Below the pieces are notes generated by a model. That model ran no database searches, was not told the origin of the DNA, and saw only the letters and a program-made list of their open reading frames with translations. From contig JAMCYN010000049.1 in NCBI GenBank assembly GCA_023474015.1, forward strand, positions 67,441-131,440: a DNA stretch of 64,000 bases, in the 5' to 3' direction. Positions 35,607-43,194 of the stretch are shown here, piece by piece. The stretch is from Armatimonadota bacterium (GTDB lineage: Bacteria; Armatimonadota; UBA5829). Positions within the stretch are counted from its first letter, which is position 1; the number at the start of each line of letters is the position of its first letter. Both the position numbers and the translations under genes were made by a program.

Positions 35607-37066
35607 GTCCGTCCTATCCCCTCTATCGTCCCCACCGGCAGCCGGACAGTGAACTTCGTGCCCGCGCCTTTTCGGCTCTCGACATCGACCGTCCCCCGGT
35701 GGGCCTCGACAATGCTCTTAACTATTGGGAGTCCCAGCCCGGTGCCGTCCCGAGTGAACTCCCGGGCGTTCTCGGAACGATAGAACTCGCTGAAAACTTT
35801 CTCCAGGTCCGCCTCGTCTATACCTATTCCCGAATCGCGGACCTCGATTTTCACGGTGTGGCCCGACACGGATATATCGACTTCCACCGTGCCACCCTCG
35901 TATGAATACTTGACCGCGTTCCCGACCAGGTTCGTCAGCAACTCCTCCATGCCTTTATGGTCGGCGTGCACAGAGGGCACATCATCCGCGATGCGTGTCG
36001 TTATCGTCACGCGGCGGGCTTCCGCTACGGCCCCCAGCGCTCCCACAACCCCATTGAGCGCCGAACGGAGGTCCACATCGGCCCACTCCGAGACGAGACG
36101 AGCCTCCCGCGCCGCCGCGAGCGTGAGAAGGTCCATCAGCAGCGATAGCCCTCCCTGCACCCGCCGGCGGGCCTGGCCGATGGTATCGTGAGCCTGCTCG
36201 GTGATATCGCCCTGCAGCCCATCAGCCACCGCACGCAAGAGCTGGTCGACAGCCGCAAGTGGAGATCGCAGTTCGTGTGCGACCTTGCGCATATACGCGG
36301 ACTTGGCCCGGTCGGCCTCGGCCAGCTTGTCATAACTTATCTGCAGTTCGTCAGCGTGACGGTTGACCTCCCGAGAGAGCGCAGTGACCTGGTCCTCACG
36401 CCGCCTCAGGCGATTCGCGATAGAAGTGGCCAAATATACGGTAACATATAGGCAAGTAGCCATCACCCACGTCGCGGCAAAGACGGCCATGCCGCTCGCA
36501 TGGAGCCGGCCTATCTGGAGTCCGCTCGGCGATTCATAGTGCGCGAGCAGGCCGCTATACTCACCAAACGCGACCAGGAAAAATATCGCCAGAGCCACCG
36601 TTGCCTGGGCGAAAGCCGCCCTTCGGGACAGTAGAACGCTCGCGATGACCATATGGAACACGAAGTAGAAGCCGAACGGGTTCTCGATTCCGCCCGAGTA
36701 GTGGATCAGCGCCCCCAGGACCGCCAGGTCACAAAGTATCTGGACATTGGCCTGAATCGCCGACGTGCGCTCCAAGTGCCGTCCTTGTACGTGGTTCGCG
36801 CGATACCAGTGCAGGTAGAAGATAAAGTTGTAAAGCGGAATTGTGAGCGCGGTAAGGAGCAGGCATCTCCACGGGAGCGCCGACTCGAAGGCGGCCCGCG
36901 CGATCAGTATCGTTACGATTACACCGACGAACGCGAGCCAGCGCAGGCTGATGAGCCAGCGGATGCGCTCGATAAGCTCGACCTGCGAAAGACTCAGGTT
37001 TTCGTCCACGGAATCGTTCTCAAGTGACGCCACGACGCCGACATCTCGTGCGCGCGCCGTTTCCAT
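35597..37066 (-). CDS. Sensor histidine kinase with six-helix membrane input
   Basis: 489 aa. Six hydrophobic segments between about 38 and 215 form an integral membrane sensor without large loops. A short coiled coil is followed by HisKA with phospho-acceptor His264 (KVAHELRSPL) and a HATPase domain with NLVGNAVKYS (N box), DSGIGI (G1), FYRSENAREF and GTGLGLPIVKSIV (G2). The response-regulator gene lies 10 bp upstream in the same operon and is the likely partner. The C-terminus RTRS is read from a heptamer repeat. Confidence 0.94.
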   Translation of the reverse strand: METARARDVGVVASLENDSVDENLSLSQVELIERIRWLISLRWLAFVGVIVTILIARAAFESALPWRCLLLTALTIPLYNFIFYLHWYRANHVQGRHLERTSAIQANVQILCDLAVLGALIHYSGGIENPFGFYFVFHMVIASVLLSRRAAFAQATVALAIFFLVAFGEYSGLLAHYESPSGLQIGRLHASGMAVFAATWVMATCLYVTVYLATSIANRLRRREDQVTALSREVNRHADELQISYDKLAEADRAKSAYMRKVAHELRSPLAAVDQLLRAVADGLQGDITEQAHDTIGQARRRVQGGLSLLMDLLTLAAAREARLVSEWADVDLRSALNGVVGALGAVAEARRVTITTRIADDVPSVHADHKGMEELLTNLVGNAVKYSYEGGTVEVDISVSGHTVKIEVRDSGIGIDEADLEKVFSEFYRSENAREFTRDGTGLGLPIVKSIVEAHRGTVDVESRKGAGTKFTVRLPVGTIEGIGRTRS

Positions 37067-37076
37067 CTCGGCGGCC

Positions 37077-37496
37077 CTATCCGGCGCTCTTGCCGGCCAG
37101 CAGAGTTTCTATCTTCGCGGCCAGCAGGTCAGGGTCCACCGGCTTGTCGAAGAACGCCTGAGCGGGGAGATAGTCGCCGGTCTCATCCGCGTCGCCCTCG
37201 TGGAACCGCATCCGGGTGGTCTCGTGGATCGAGGTCAGCATAATCACGGGAACTTCCCGCAGCTTCGTGTCAGGGTGCTGCCTGAGCCTCAACAGCCATT
37301 GGAAACCTTCCGTGCTGTTCGGCATCATTACATCCAGGACAACCACGTCCGGCTCCTCCTCTTCGAGCCGTCGCAGACCCTCCCCGGGGCTCTGCGCCGT
37401 GACCACTCGGAAGCCGCGAGCCTCCAGGAACAAACGCGTGGCGCCGAGCATGTCAGGGTCATCATCGACAACAAGCACTTTCGCATTGCTTCCCAT
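37077..37496 (-). CDS. Single-domain response regulator
   Basis: 139 aa from ATG 37496, chosen because the REC fold starts there (NAKVLVVDDDPDML); the exact start is uncertain (GTG 37508 possible). Phospho-acceptor Asp55 in VVVLDVMMP, acidic pair Asp11-Asp13, Thr88 in IMLTS and Lys118 in FFDKPVD are all present. No output domain, so it acts by protein-protein contact or as a relay. First gene of the pair with the histidine kinase. Confidence 0.9.
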   Translation of the reverse strand: MGSNAKVLVVDDDPDMLGATRLFLEARGFRVVTAQSPGEGLRRLEEEEPDVVVLDVMMPNSTEGFQWLLRLRQHPDTKLREVPVIMLTSIHETTRMRFHEGDADETGDYLPAQAFFDKPVDPDLLAAKIETLLAGKSAG

Positions 37497-37633
37497 CTCA
37501 GTTGTCACATCCTCTCTGGCTAGTCGAGGTGTATAAGGACATTCTGTGAATTGCTTCACAGAGCCTTTGAACACGTCATTCTATCCCAGGAACTGGTATA
37601 TGTCAACCAGCTTACGGAGATTTATGACTACCG

Positions 37634-38446
37634 CTACTTGCCGGGAGCGGGCGCCGGGGCCGGCTTGTTGGGCGAGGCGCTCTCTTTCGCCTGCTGGGCA
37701 GCCTTGAGGACGGTGGCGCACGGCAGCACGGCGTAAAGCGTGTCTCCAAAACCCATAGGCCCGGACATGTCGTCGTCTCCCCCACCCTCGCCTCGGGAGG
37801 TGCGCATTATCACGATGCCGACCGGCTTCCCATCGAGGGTAAATGCCGGGCATCCGAGCTCGATGGCATTACTCACGATGTAGAACGTGCGAGGCTTGGT
37901 GACCACGGCCTGCACCCTGGCAAAGTCCGCCGCCAGCGCCCGACTGCCCGCCTGACCGAGCCGCGAGACGGTAACCACCTGGTCAAGCATCTGAGGGGTA
38001 CCGGCGTTCTGCAAATCGACGTAAGCGAGAGGCGTCTCGGGAACCTTCTTGGGCTTTAAGAATGCCAGATCGAGGTCCTTGTCGCGCAGCACGACATCGG
38101 CGGCGATCTCTGTCCCGTCGCTGAGCCGGATCTTCGCGTCGACGACATCTATGGTCATACTGAACCCGCCTTCCCGCTCCATCCCCGAGCCGAACGGCGG
38201 CTCGATCTGCGAGAGAGAGGTCACGGTCAGCCCGGAGGCGTCGATCACTGTGGCGGTGGCGTTCATCTTGTTCTCGTGCTTTTGGGTCTCGCCCTGATAC
38301 GACATCTTCGATTCGAGGACCAACTGCACGGTTACCGCGGCGTCTTTGTTGGCTTCCGCGATTTTCCGACCGTCCTCCGGCACGTCCGCAAGGCAGGCCG
38401 TGCAAAGCGACAGCGCGATCAGTAAAGCGGCTATTGTAAGCTTCAT
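37634..38446 (-). CDS. Secreted trypsin-fold pseudoprotease (HtrA paralogue without triad)
   Basis: 270 aa from ATG 38446; signal peptide about 1-20 (ending CLA-DVPE). The layout resembles the DegP protease domain: ATATVIDASGLTVTS, then DLDLAFLKPK and a C-terminal CPAFTLDGKPVGIVI strand. The His position of TNxH reads VTSLSQ and the GNSGGP block reads ELGCPAF, so His and Ser of the triad are missing; only the Asp-bearing LDLAFL remains. The C-terminal tail is Pro/Ala/Lys-rich. It directly follows the active HtrA gene, so it may be a binding partner or chaperone in the periplasm. Confidence 0.72.
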   Translation of the reverse strand: MKLTIAALLIALSLCTACLADVPEDGRKIAEANKDAAVTVQLVLESKMSYQGETQKHENKMNATATVIDASGLTVTSLSQIEPPFGSGMEREGGFSMTIDVVDAKIRLSDGTEIAADVVLRDKDLDLAFLKPKKVPETPLAYVDLQNAGTPQMLDQVVTVSRLGQAGSRALAADFARVQAVVTKPRTFYIVSNAIELGCPAFTLDGKPVGIVIMRTSRGEGGGDDDMSGPMGFGDTLYAVLPCATVLKAAQQAKESASPNKPAPAPAPGK

Positions 38447-38465
38447 TGTCGTGATCCGGTTCCTT

Positions 38466-40511
38466 TCAAAGCGTGGGCCAGTCCGGTTCAACTTCCACGA
38501 AAAGCGTGTGTATTCCTCTCCTGAGCTTGAAGACCACATGCTTCGGCTTCGCGCGGGCGATGCGCGACATGGTCTGCTTGAGGCTGTCGAGTCCGCTTAC
38601 CGAGGCGCCGTCGATCTGCGTGATGACATCGCCCGAGCGCATATTCGCCAGGGCGCACCAGCTTCCCTCGACCACCGACTCCACGTACACCCCGCTCGCG
38701 TCCTTCTCCACCGGCCCCTCCGTTCGGTCGGAGAATGCAATATCGCGCGCGGTGAACTCAAAGTTCTCATCCTCGTACTTTGGATAGTCCCTCGCGGGCC
38801 TCGGGCAGGCGTCGAGAATCACCTTGACATCCATCGACTTGCCGTCGCGAATGACACCCAGGACAACTTCCGCGCCGATGTCATACTGCCGAATCTGACT
38901 CGGCAGGACTTCCTCGTCCCCAAGCTGGTCAGCGGGCACGGCCTCACCGTCCAGCTTCACTATCAGGTCGCCGACCTTCAGCCTGGCCTTTTCGGCGCTC
39001 GTGCCGGGGTGGACCTGGGTAATGCGAACGCCGGTCTTGCCGGGGACACCCAGCGCCTGGGCAAGATCACTGGTAAGCACCTGGAGATCGATTGGAAGCC
39101 AGGCTTTTGTCGCCTCAGTCCCGGCCCGTGAGATCTCCTTCCTGCCGATCTTAACGACAGTGGCGTAGTCCTTTTCGTTCCGGCGATAGTTGACCATAAT
39201 CGGAACAGGATCGGTATGGCCCTCGGTGACATTCTTTGTGATCGCGCGGAGCGCGGCGACGTCCTTGACTAGCTTTCCACCGGCGCTCACTATCACATCA
39301 CCTTCACGCAGCGACGGCTTCGCCGACCCGGCCGGGCCGCTCGGCAGGACACCGGTCACCATCGCCCCATCCTGCGAAGGAAGCTGCATTTCTTTTTGCA
39401 TAAGATAGGTAATGTTCGACGTGCAGATTCCCCAGCTCTTGATCTCGTGCTGCTTATCCTCTGCCTTTTGGCGTTCGGCTGTGACCGCCTTGAGGCTTAT
39501 GTTCTTACCGCCGCGATTCACCCTCGCGCTGACTGTCTTGCCGACAGGCATCACGGCCACGAACTGATTGAAGATCGGCACCTCTTCCTTGAAGTGGGCG
39601 GATACCCCGCGGCCGCCTAACTCCTGGAGTATATCGCCCGACTTGAACCCGGCCTTTTGCGCGGGCGAGCCGTCGAGAACGCCGCTGACCAGAATACCGC
39701 TCTTCAGGCGGCACGATTTGAGAAGCGGCTGAACCTCCAGCCCGAGCCAGCTTCTGACCACCTTGCCGCGCTTGATGAGCTGGTTCGCCACGTCCCTGGC
39801 GAGATTGCTCGGTATAGCGCCCGACAAGCCGTAGCTGATCTCGTTTATACCGACGATCTCGCCGGCGGGGCTTACCAGCGGGCCGCCGGAGTTGCCCGGA
39901 CGTATCAGCGCGTCGTGGCCGATCCAGCGGACTATCGAGCCGACATCTTCTCCGGCGAGCCTAAACTCATCACTGGACATATAGGAGGGCATCATCATCT
40001 CTTTGTTGCTGACGATACCCGTGGTGACCGATTGGGACAGGGCGAGGGGACAGCCCATGGCAAACACGCGATCCCCAACTCGCAGCTTCGAGGAATCGCC
40101 AAACTTCGCGCACGGAAACGGCTTGCCGTCGGGGGACGCGAGCTTAATTACCGCGATATCCGCCAACGGGTCCGTGCCGACCAGCTTTGCCTCGACCTCC
40201 CTCTTGTCCGCGAGGGTGCACACGATGCGCTCGGCGTCGGCGGCGACGTGATGGTTCGTGACCGCGTAGCCCTTCGGCGAGATAATCACGCCGCTTCCCG
40301 CCGACTCGGCCTTAAGCTCACGCCCCTGGCGGAAATCGGCTGAGACCATGTGGATCATAATCAATGCCGGCCTGACCGCATCCACCGCGGCGTTGGTCTG
40401 GCGGGTAACATCGTCAGACGCGGCCCGCGCGGCGATCACATTCGCGGCAAGCAGCAAGATGGCCGCAAGGAAGCACGTGCGCGGGATCGAGGTTAGAAGC
40501 CTGTCGTACAT
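38466..40511 (-). CDS. HtrA/DegP-family serine protease with multiple PDZ domains
   Basis: 681 aa from ATG 40511 (GGAGG just upstream). Signal peptide about 1-30. The trypsin-like domain has an intact triad: His88 in TNHHV, Asp118 in PLADIAVIKL, Ser208 in RPGNSGGPLV. About four PDZ-like domains follow: about 240-330 (GSPAQKAGFKSGDIL), 355-450 (AKPSLREGDVIV), 475-570 (TSAEKARLKVGDLIV) and 600-680 (CALANMRSGDVITQIDG). DegP has two PDZ domains, so this is an enlarged version. Envelope protein quality control is the likely role. Followed 20 bp downstream by the pseudoprotease gene. Confidence 0.92.
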   Translation of the reverse strand: MYDRLLTSIPRTCFLAAILLLAANVIAARAASDDVTRQTNAAVDAVRPALIMIHMVSADFRQGRELKAESAGSGVIISPKGYAVTNHHVAADAERIVCTLADKREVEAKLVGTDPLADIAVIKLASPDGKPFPCAKFGDSSKLRVGDRVFAMGCPLALSQSVTTGIVSNKEMMMPSYMSSDEFRLAGEDVGSIVRWIGHDALIRPGNSGGPLVSPAGEIVGINEISYGLSGAIPSNLARDVANQLIKRGKVVRSWLGLEVQPLLKSCRLKSGILVSGVLDGSPAQKAGFKSGDILQELGGRGVSAHFKEEVPIFNQFVAVMPVGKTVSARVNRGGKNISLKAVTAERQKAEDKQHEIKSWGICTSNITYLMQKEMQLPSQDGAMVTGVLPSGPAGSAKPSLREGDVIVSAGGKLVKDVAALRAITKNVTEGHTDPVPIMVNYRRNEKDYATVVKIGRKEISRAGTEATKAWLPIDLQVLTSDLAQALGVPGKTGVRITQVHPGTSAEKARLKVGDLIVKLDGEAVPADQLGDEEVLPSQIRQYDIGAEVVLGVIRDGKSMDVKVILDACPRPARDYPKYEDENFEFTARDIAFSDRTEGPVEKDASGVYVESVVEGSWCALANMRSGDVITQIDGASVSGLDSLKQTMSRIARAKPKHVVFKLRRGIHTLFVEVEPDWPTL

Positions 40512-40636
40512 ATTGCCTCCGTAGGAATGGGCGTGTGAGTGCCACATTAGTAATTCGCTGTTGAGTCGGATTACTCCTTTGGCGATGCGTGCCGACAGCC
40601 GGGGTTTCAGGGAATGTGGAGAAGAGCGGAGGAATG

Positions 40637-40711
40637 TGGTGGGCGGTATTGGATTTGAACCAATGGCCTCTTCGGTGTCAACGAAGCGATCTCCCCCTGA
40701 TCTAACCGCCC
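40637..40711 (-). tRNA. tRNA-Val(GAC)
   Basis: On the - strand the acceptor GGGCGGT pairs with ACCGCCC. The D arm is GATC/GATC, the anticodon stem CTTCG/CGAAG encloses loop TTGACAC (anticodon GAC, valine), and the T arm is ATTGG-TTCAAAT-CCAAT. The 3' CCA is encoded (40639-40637). 75 nt in all. Confidence 0.96.
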
Positions 40712-40835
40712 AGGTTTACCGTAGGTTATTATACAGGGATCGCCTCCGAATGTAAAGAGTTCGGCGGCCATATCCGCGCACGTTTCCGGAGGGATTGCCC
40801 ACGGGTATCATCTTAATGATGAGGAGGAACCCAAA

Positions 40836-41090
40836 ATGGAAGAGAAAATCGGACGTGTTACGCATTATTACGATCACCTCGGAGTGGCGGCAATAGAGAT
40901 TCAAAACGGGTGTCTGCACAAGGGCGAACGAATTCACATCATCGGCCACACCACCGACCTCGAAGAAGTAGTAAACTCGATCGAGATTGAGCACAAGCAG
41001 GTGGACGAGGCCTGCGAGGGGCAAAACGTCGGGATCAAGGTCGATGACAAAGTCCGCGAGCACGACGACGTATACAAGGCATACATCTAA
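40836..41090 (+). CDS. EF-Tu domain-2-like small protein
   Basis: 84 aa, strong SD (GAGGAGG). The sequence EEKIGRVTHYYDHLGVAAIEIQNGCLHKGERIHIIGHTTDLEEVVNSIEIEHKQVDEACEGQNVGIKV is that of the beta-barrel domain 2 of translational GTPases (EF-Tu/IF2), without the GTPase domain. Such stand-alone proteins are common in several phyla and are usually annotated translation elongation factor-like. Function unknown; it could bind tRNA or another translation factor. Confidence 0.9.
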   Translation: MEEKIGRVTHYYDHLGVAAIEIQNGCLHKGERIHIIGHTTDLEEVVNSIEIEHKQVDEACEGQNVGIKVDDKVREHDDVYKAYI

Positions 41091-41092
41091 CG

Positions 41093-41136
41093 ATTTTGGA
41101 TTGCGGATTTCGGATTGCCCAAAATCCGCAATTCCT
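41093..41136. repeat. Heptamer repeat palindrome (GGATTGC units)
   Basis: GATTTTGGATTGCGGATTTC, then GGATTGCCC and the inverse AAAATCCGCAATTCC. It directly abuts the -35 box of the next gene. Confidence 0.7.
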
Positions 41137-41165
41137 TGACCCCCCTTCACAGAGACCCATATAAT
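41136..41165 (+). promoter_or_regulatory. Promoter of the GT2 pair
   Basis: TTGACC (41136-41141), 18-bp spacer, TATAAT (41160-41165). The expected transcription start is about 41172, at the GTG that best starts the glycosyltransferase, so the mRNA may be leaderless. Confidence 0.7.
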
Positions 41166-41171
41166 GGAGTT

Positions 41172-42041
41172 GTGAAACCCATACTTGACACGGCCGACGC
41201 CGTGCGATTATCGATTGCGATAGTTAACTGGAACACCACCGGCCTGCTCTCCGTGCTGTTGGCATCCATCAGACGAAACGCCCCAGCGTTCGGTTACGAG
41301 GTCATCGTCGTCGATAACGCGTCAGGCGATCTCGACGAGGCCCTCTTCCTGGTCGAGTTCCCGGACGTGCAATTAATCCGCAACGATGAGAACTTAGGCT
41401 ATGCCAGAGGCAACAATCAGGCGTTCGCGGCGGCCAGGGGCGATTATATACTCCTGCTGAACCCAGACACCGAGGTAACCGAGGGGGCGATCGGGACGCT
41501 GGTCGGCTTCATGGAATCCCACCCCGACGCCGCGGCGGCTGGAGCGAAGCTGGTGCGGCCGGACGGCGGCATCGACCGCTCCGTGCGCGGCTTCCCCTAT
41601 CCAGGTCCCATAGCATGGGAATATATAGGTGTGTCAAAGATTTTCCCCAAAAGCAGGATATTTGGGGCATATCGCATGACGTATTTCAACTACGACGAAA
41701 CCGCCGAGGTGGACCAACCGATGGGCTCGTGCCTCATAATAAGTGGCCGGGCGCTTACCGAGGTCGGTGTGTTCGATGAGCAGTTCCCCGTATTCTTCAA
41801 CGAGGTGGATTGGCTCTATCGCGCGAAGAAGATGGGGTACAGAGTCTACTTCACGCCGGATGCCGTGATGATCCATCACGGAGCGTCCAGCACGAGACAA
41901 GTAGACAGGCGAAAGATGTCGCGTGAGTCGCACGAGTCGCTTATCAAGTTCTACAGGAAGCACTTCAGAAGGCGCGTGTTCGCACCCGTATATTACTTCA
42001 CCCTGGCTTGCACCCACGCTAGTAAGGCGCTGAGAGGCTGA
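41172..42041 (+). CDS. GT2-family glycosyltransferase
   Basis: 289 aa from GTG 41172; a longer in-frame ORF starting upstream would cover the promoter and the repeat. GT-A fold: LSIAIVNWNTTGLLSVLLASI, EVIVVDNASGD, RNDENLGYARGNNQAF, LLLNPDTEV (DxD-like metal site), SCLIISGRAL and FNEVDWLYRAKKMGYRVYF. This is the rhamnosyl/galactosyl-transferase-like subgroup (COG1216) acting on cell-surface glycans. Followed after 5 bp by a paralogue. Confidence 0.92.
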   Translation: MKPILDTADAVRLSIAIVNWNTTGLLSVLLASIRRNAPAFGYEVIVVDNASGDLDEALFLVEFPDVQLIRNDENLGYARGNNQAFAAARGDYILLLNPDTEVTEGAIGTLVGFMESHPDAAAAGAKLVRPDGGIDRSVRGFPYPGPIAWEYIGVSKIFPKSRIFGAYRMTYFNYDETAEVDQPMGSCLIISGRALTEVGVFDEQFPVFFNEVDWLYRAKKMGYRVYFTPDAVMIHHGASSTRQVDRRKMSRESHESLIKFYRKHFRRRVFAPVYYFTLACTHASKALRG

Positions 42042-42046
42042 AAAAC

Positions 42047-42904
42047 ATGGTCGATGTGACCTTAAGCATTGTCAACTGGAACACCCGTGACGAGCTGCTC
42101 GACTGCCTGAAGTCGGTTTTTGAGCAGGACGGGTCGGTGAACTGCGAGGTAATCGTGGTCGACAACGCCTCGACCGACTGCAGCACAGGCGTTGTCGAGT
42201 CCGAGTATCCCCAGGCCCATCTGATCAGGAACGACCAGAACCTCGGCTTCGGCGCGGCACATAACCAGTCGATTAAGGAATCGAGTGGCCGATACGTGAT
42301 GCTCGTAAACCCCGACTGCCGAATGCTCGAGCCGAACGTCCTTCGGAAGATGGTCGATTATATGGATGCGCACGTCGATGTCGGCATTCTGGGGCCGAAA
42401 GTGCTCAATCCCGACGGCAGCCTGCAGTACTCGGCGCGGCATTTCCCCACGATGGTCGCGGCGGTATTCCGCCACACGATCTTCGGCAAGCTCTTTCCAA
42501 ACAATCGCTTTGTCCGTGAGTATCTGATGACCAACTGGGCGCATGATGCGGCGACCGACGTTGACTGGCTCTCGGGCTCCGCGCTGATGGTCCGGCGGGA
42601 GACATTCGAGCAGATCGGCCTGCTGGACGAGCGGTTCTTCATGTATTGCGAGGACATCGACTGGTGCCGACGCGCCCACGAGGGCGGCTGGCGGGTGGTA
42701 TACTTCCCGATGGCGTCAGTCTCGCACAGGATCGGCGCGGCGAGTGACAAGAACCCCATCCCCATGATCAAGCAGCACCATAGAAGCATGCTCCGTTACT
42801 TCCTCAAGTACGACTCCCGCAGCCCCCGAATCCTGCTCTATCCGGTCGTAATGGTGGGGCTGTGGCTGAGGTCGTGGTCGCTGGTAAGAAGGGCAAGGCC
42901 GTGA
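42047..42904 (+). CDS. GT2-family glycosyltransferase (paralogue)
   Basis: 285 aa, same family and architecture as the preceding gene: LSIVNWNTRDELLDCLKSV, EVIVVDNASTDCSTG, RNDQNLGFGAAHNQS, LVNPDCRML (metal site), SGSALMVRRETFEQIGLLDERFFMYCEDIDWCRRAHEGGW. The C-terminal segment has a hydrophobic stretch (ILLYPVVMVGLWL) that could attach it to the membrane. Likely adds successive sugars with its neighbour. A decayed desaturase gene follows. Confidence 0.93.
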   Translation: MVDVTLSIVNWNTRDELLDCLKSVFEQDGSVNCEVIVVDNASTDCSTGVVESEYPQAHLIRNDQNLGFGAAHNQSIKESSGRYVMLVNPDCRMLEPNVLRKMVDYMDAHVDVGILGPKVLNPDGSLQYSARHFPTMVAAVFRHTIFGKLFPNNRFVREYLMTNWAHDAATDVDWLSGSALMVRRETFEQIGLLDERFFMYCEDIDWCRRAHEGGWRVVYFPMASVSHRIGAASDKNPIPMIKQHHRSMLRYFLKYDSRSPRILLYPVVMVGLWLRSWSLVRRARP

Positions 42905-42935
42905 CATTAGGTAATGCGGCGCGGACGGAGGATAT

Positions 42936-43170
42936 ATGCCTGAGAAATCCGTTATCATAATCGGCGCATACGAAGGCTGGCTGCCGACTCCCGAGGTGAT
43001 TAGCCTCGATTGAACGCAAGCTGCCCGGCCTCTCAAACTTCTACATGGCGGGCCAGTGGGTCATGCCCGGAGGCGGCGTGCCCCCCTGCCTCTACTCAGG
43101 CCGCCACGCGGTCCAACTGATGTGCCACGCCGACAAGAAGCGGTTCGTGACATCGGAGCAGGAAATTCAA
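42936..43170 (+). pseudogene. Remnant of a CrtI-type (phytoene desaturase-like) oxidoreductase
   Basis: Reading starts MPEKSVIIIGA, the first strand of a Rossmann dinucleotide-binding fold. It jumps straight to YEGWLPTPEVISL, which belongs near the C-terminus of CrtI-type proteins. After a 1-nt shift at about 43010 (CTCGATTGAAC) it continues IERKLPGLSNFYMAGQWVMPGGG and SGRHAVQLMCHADK, the FAD-binding end of the family. Some 400 residues are missing between the two parts. The SD and start remain intact. It was probably once co-transcribed with the glycosyltransferases. Not functional. Confidence 0.85.
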
Positions 43171-43194
43171 GGTCCCTTCGCCAACCCGAAATTC

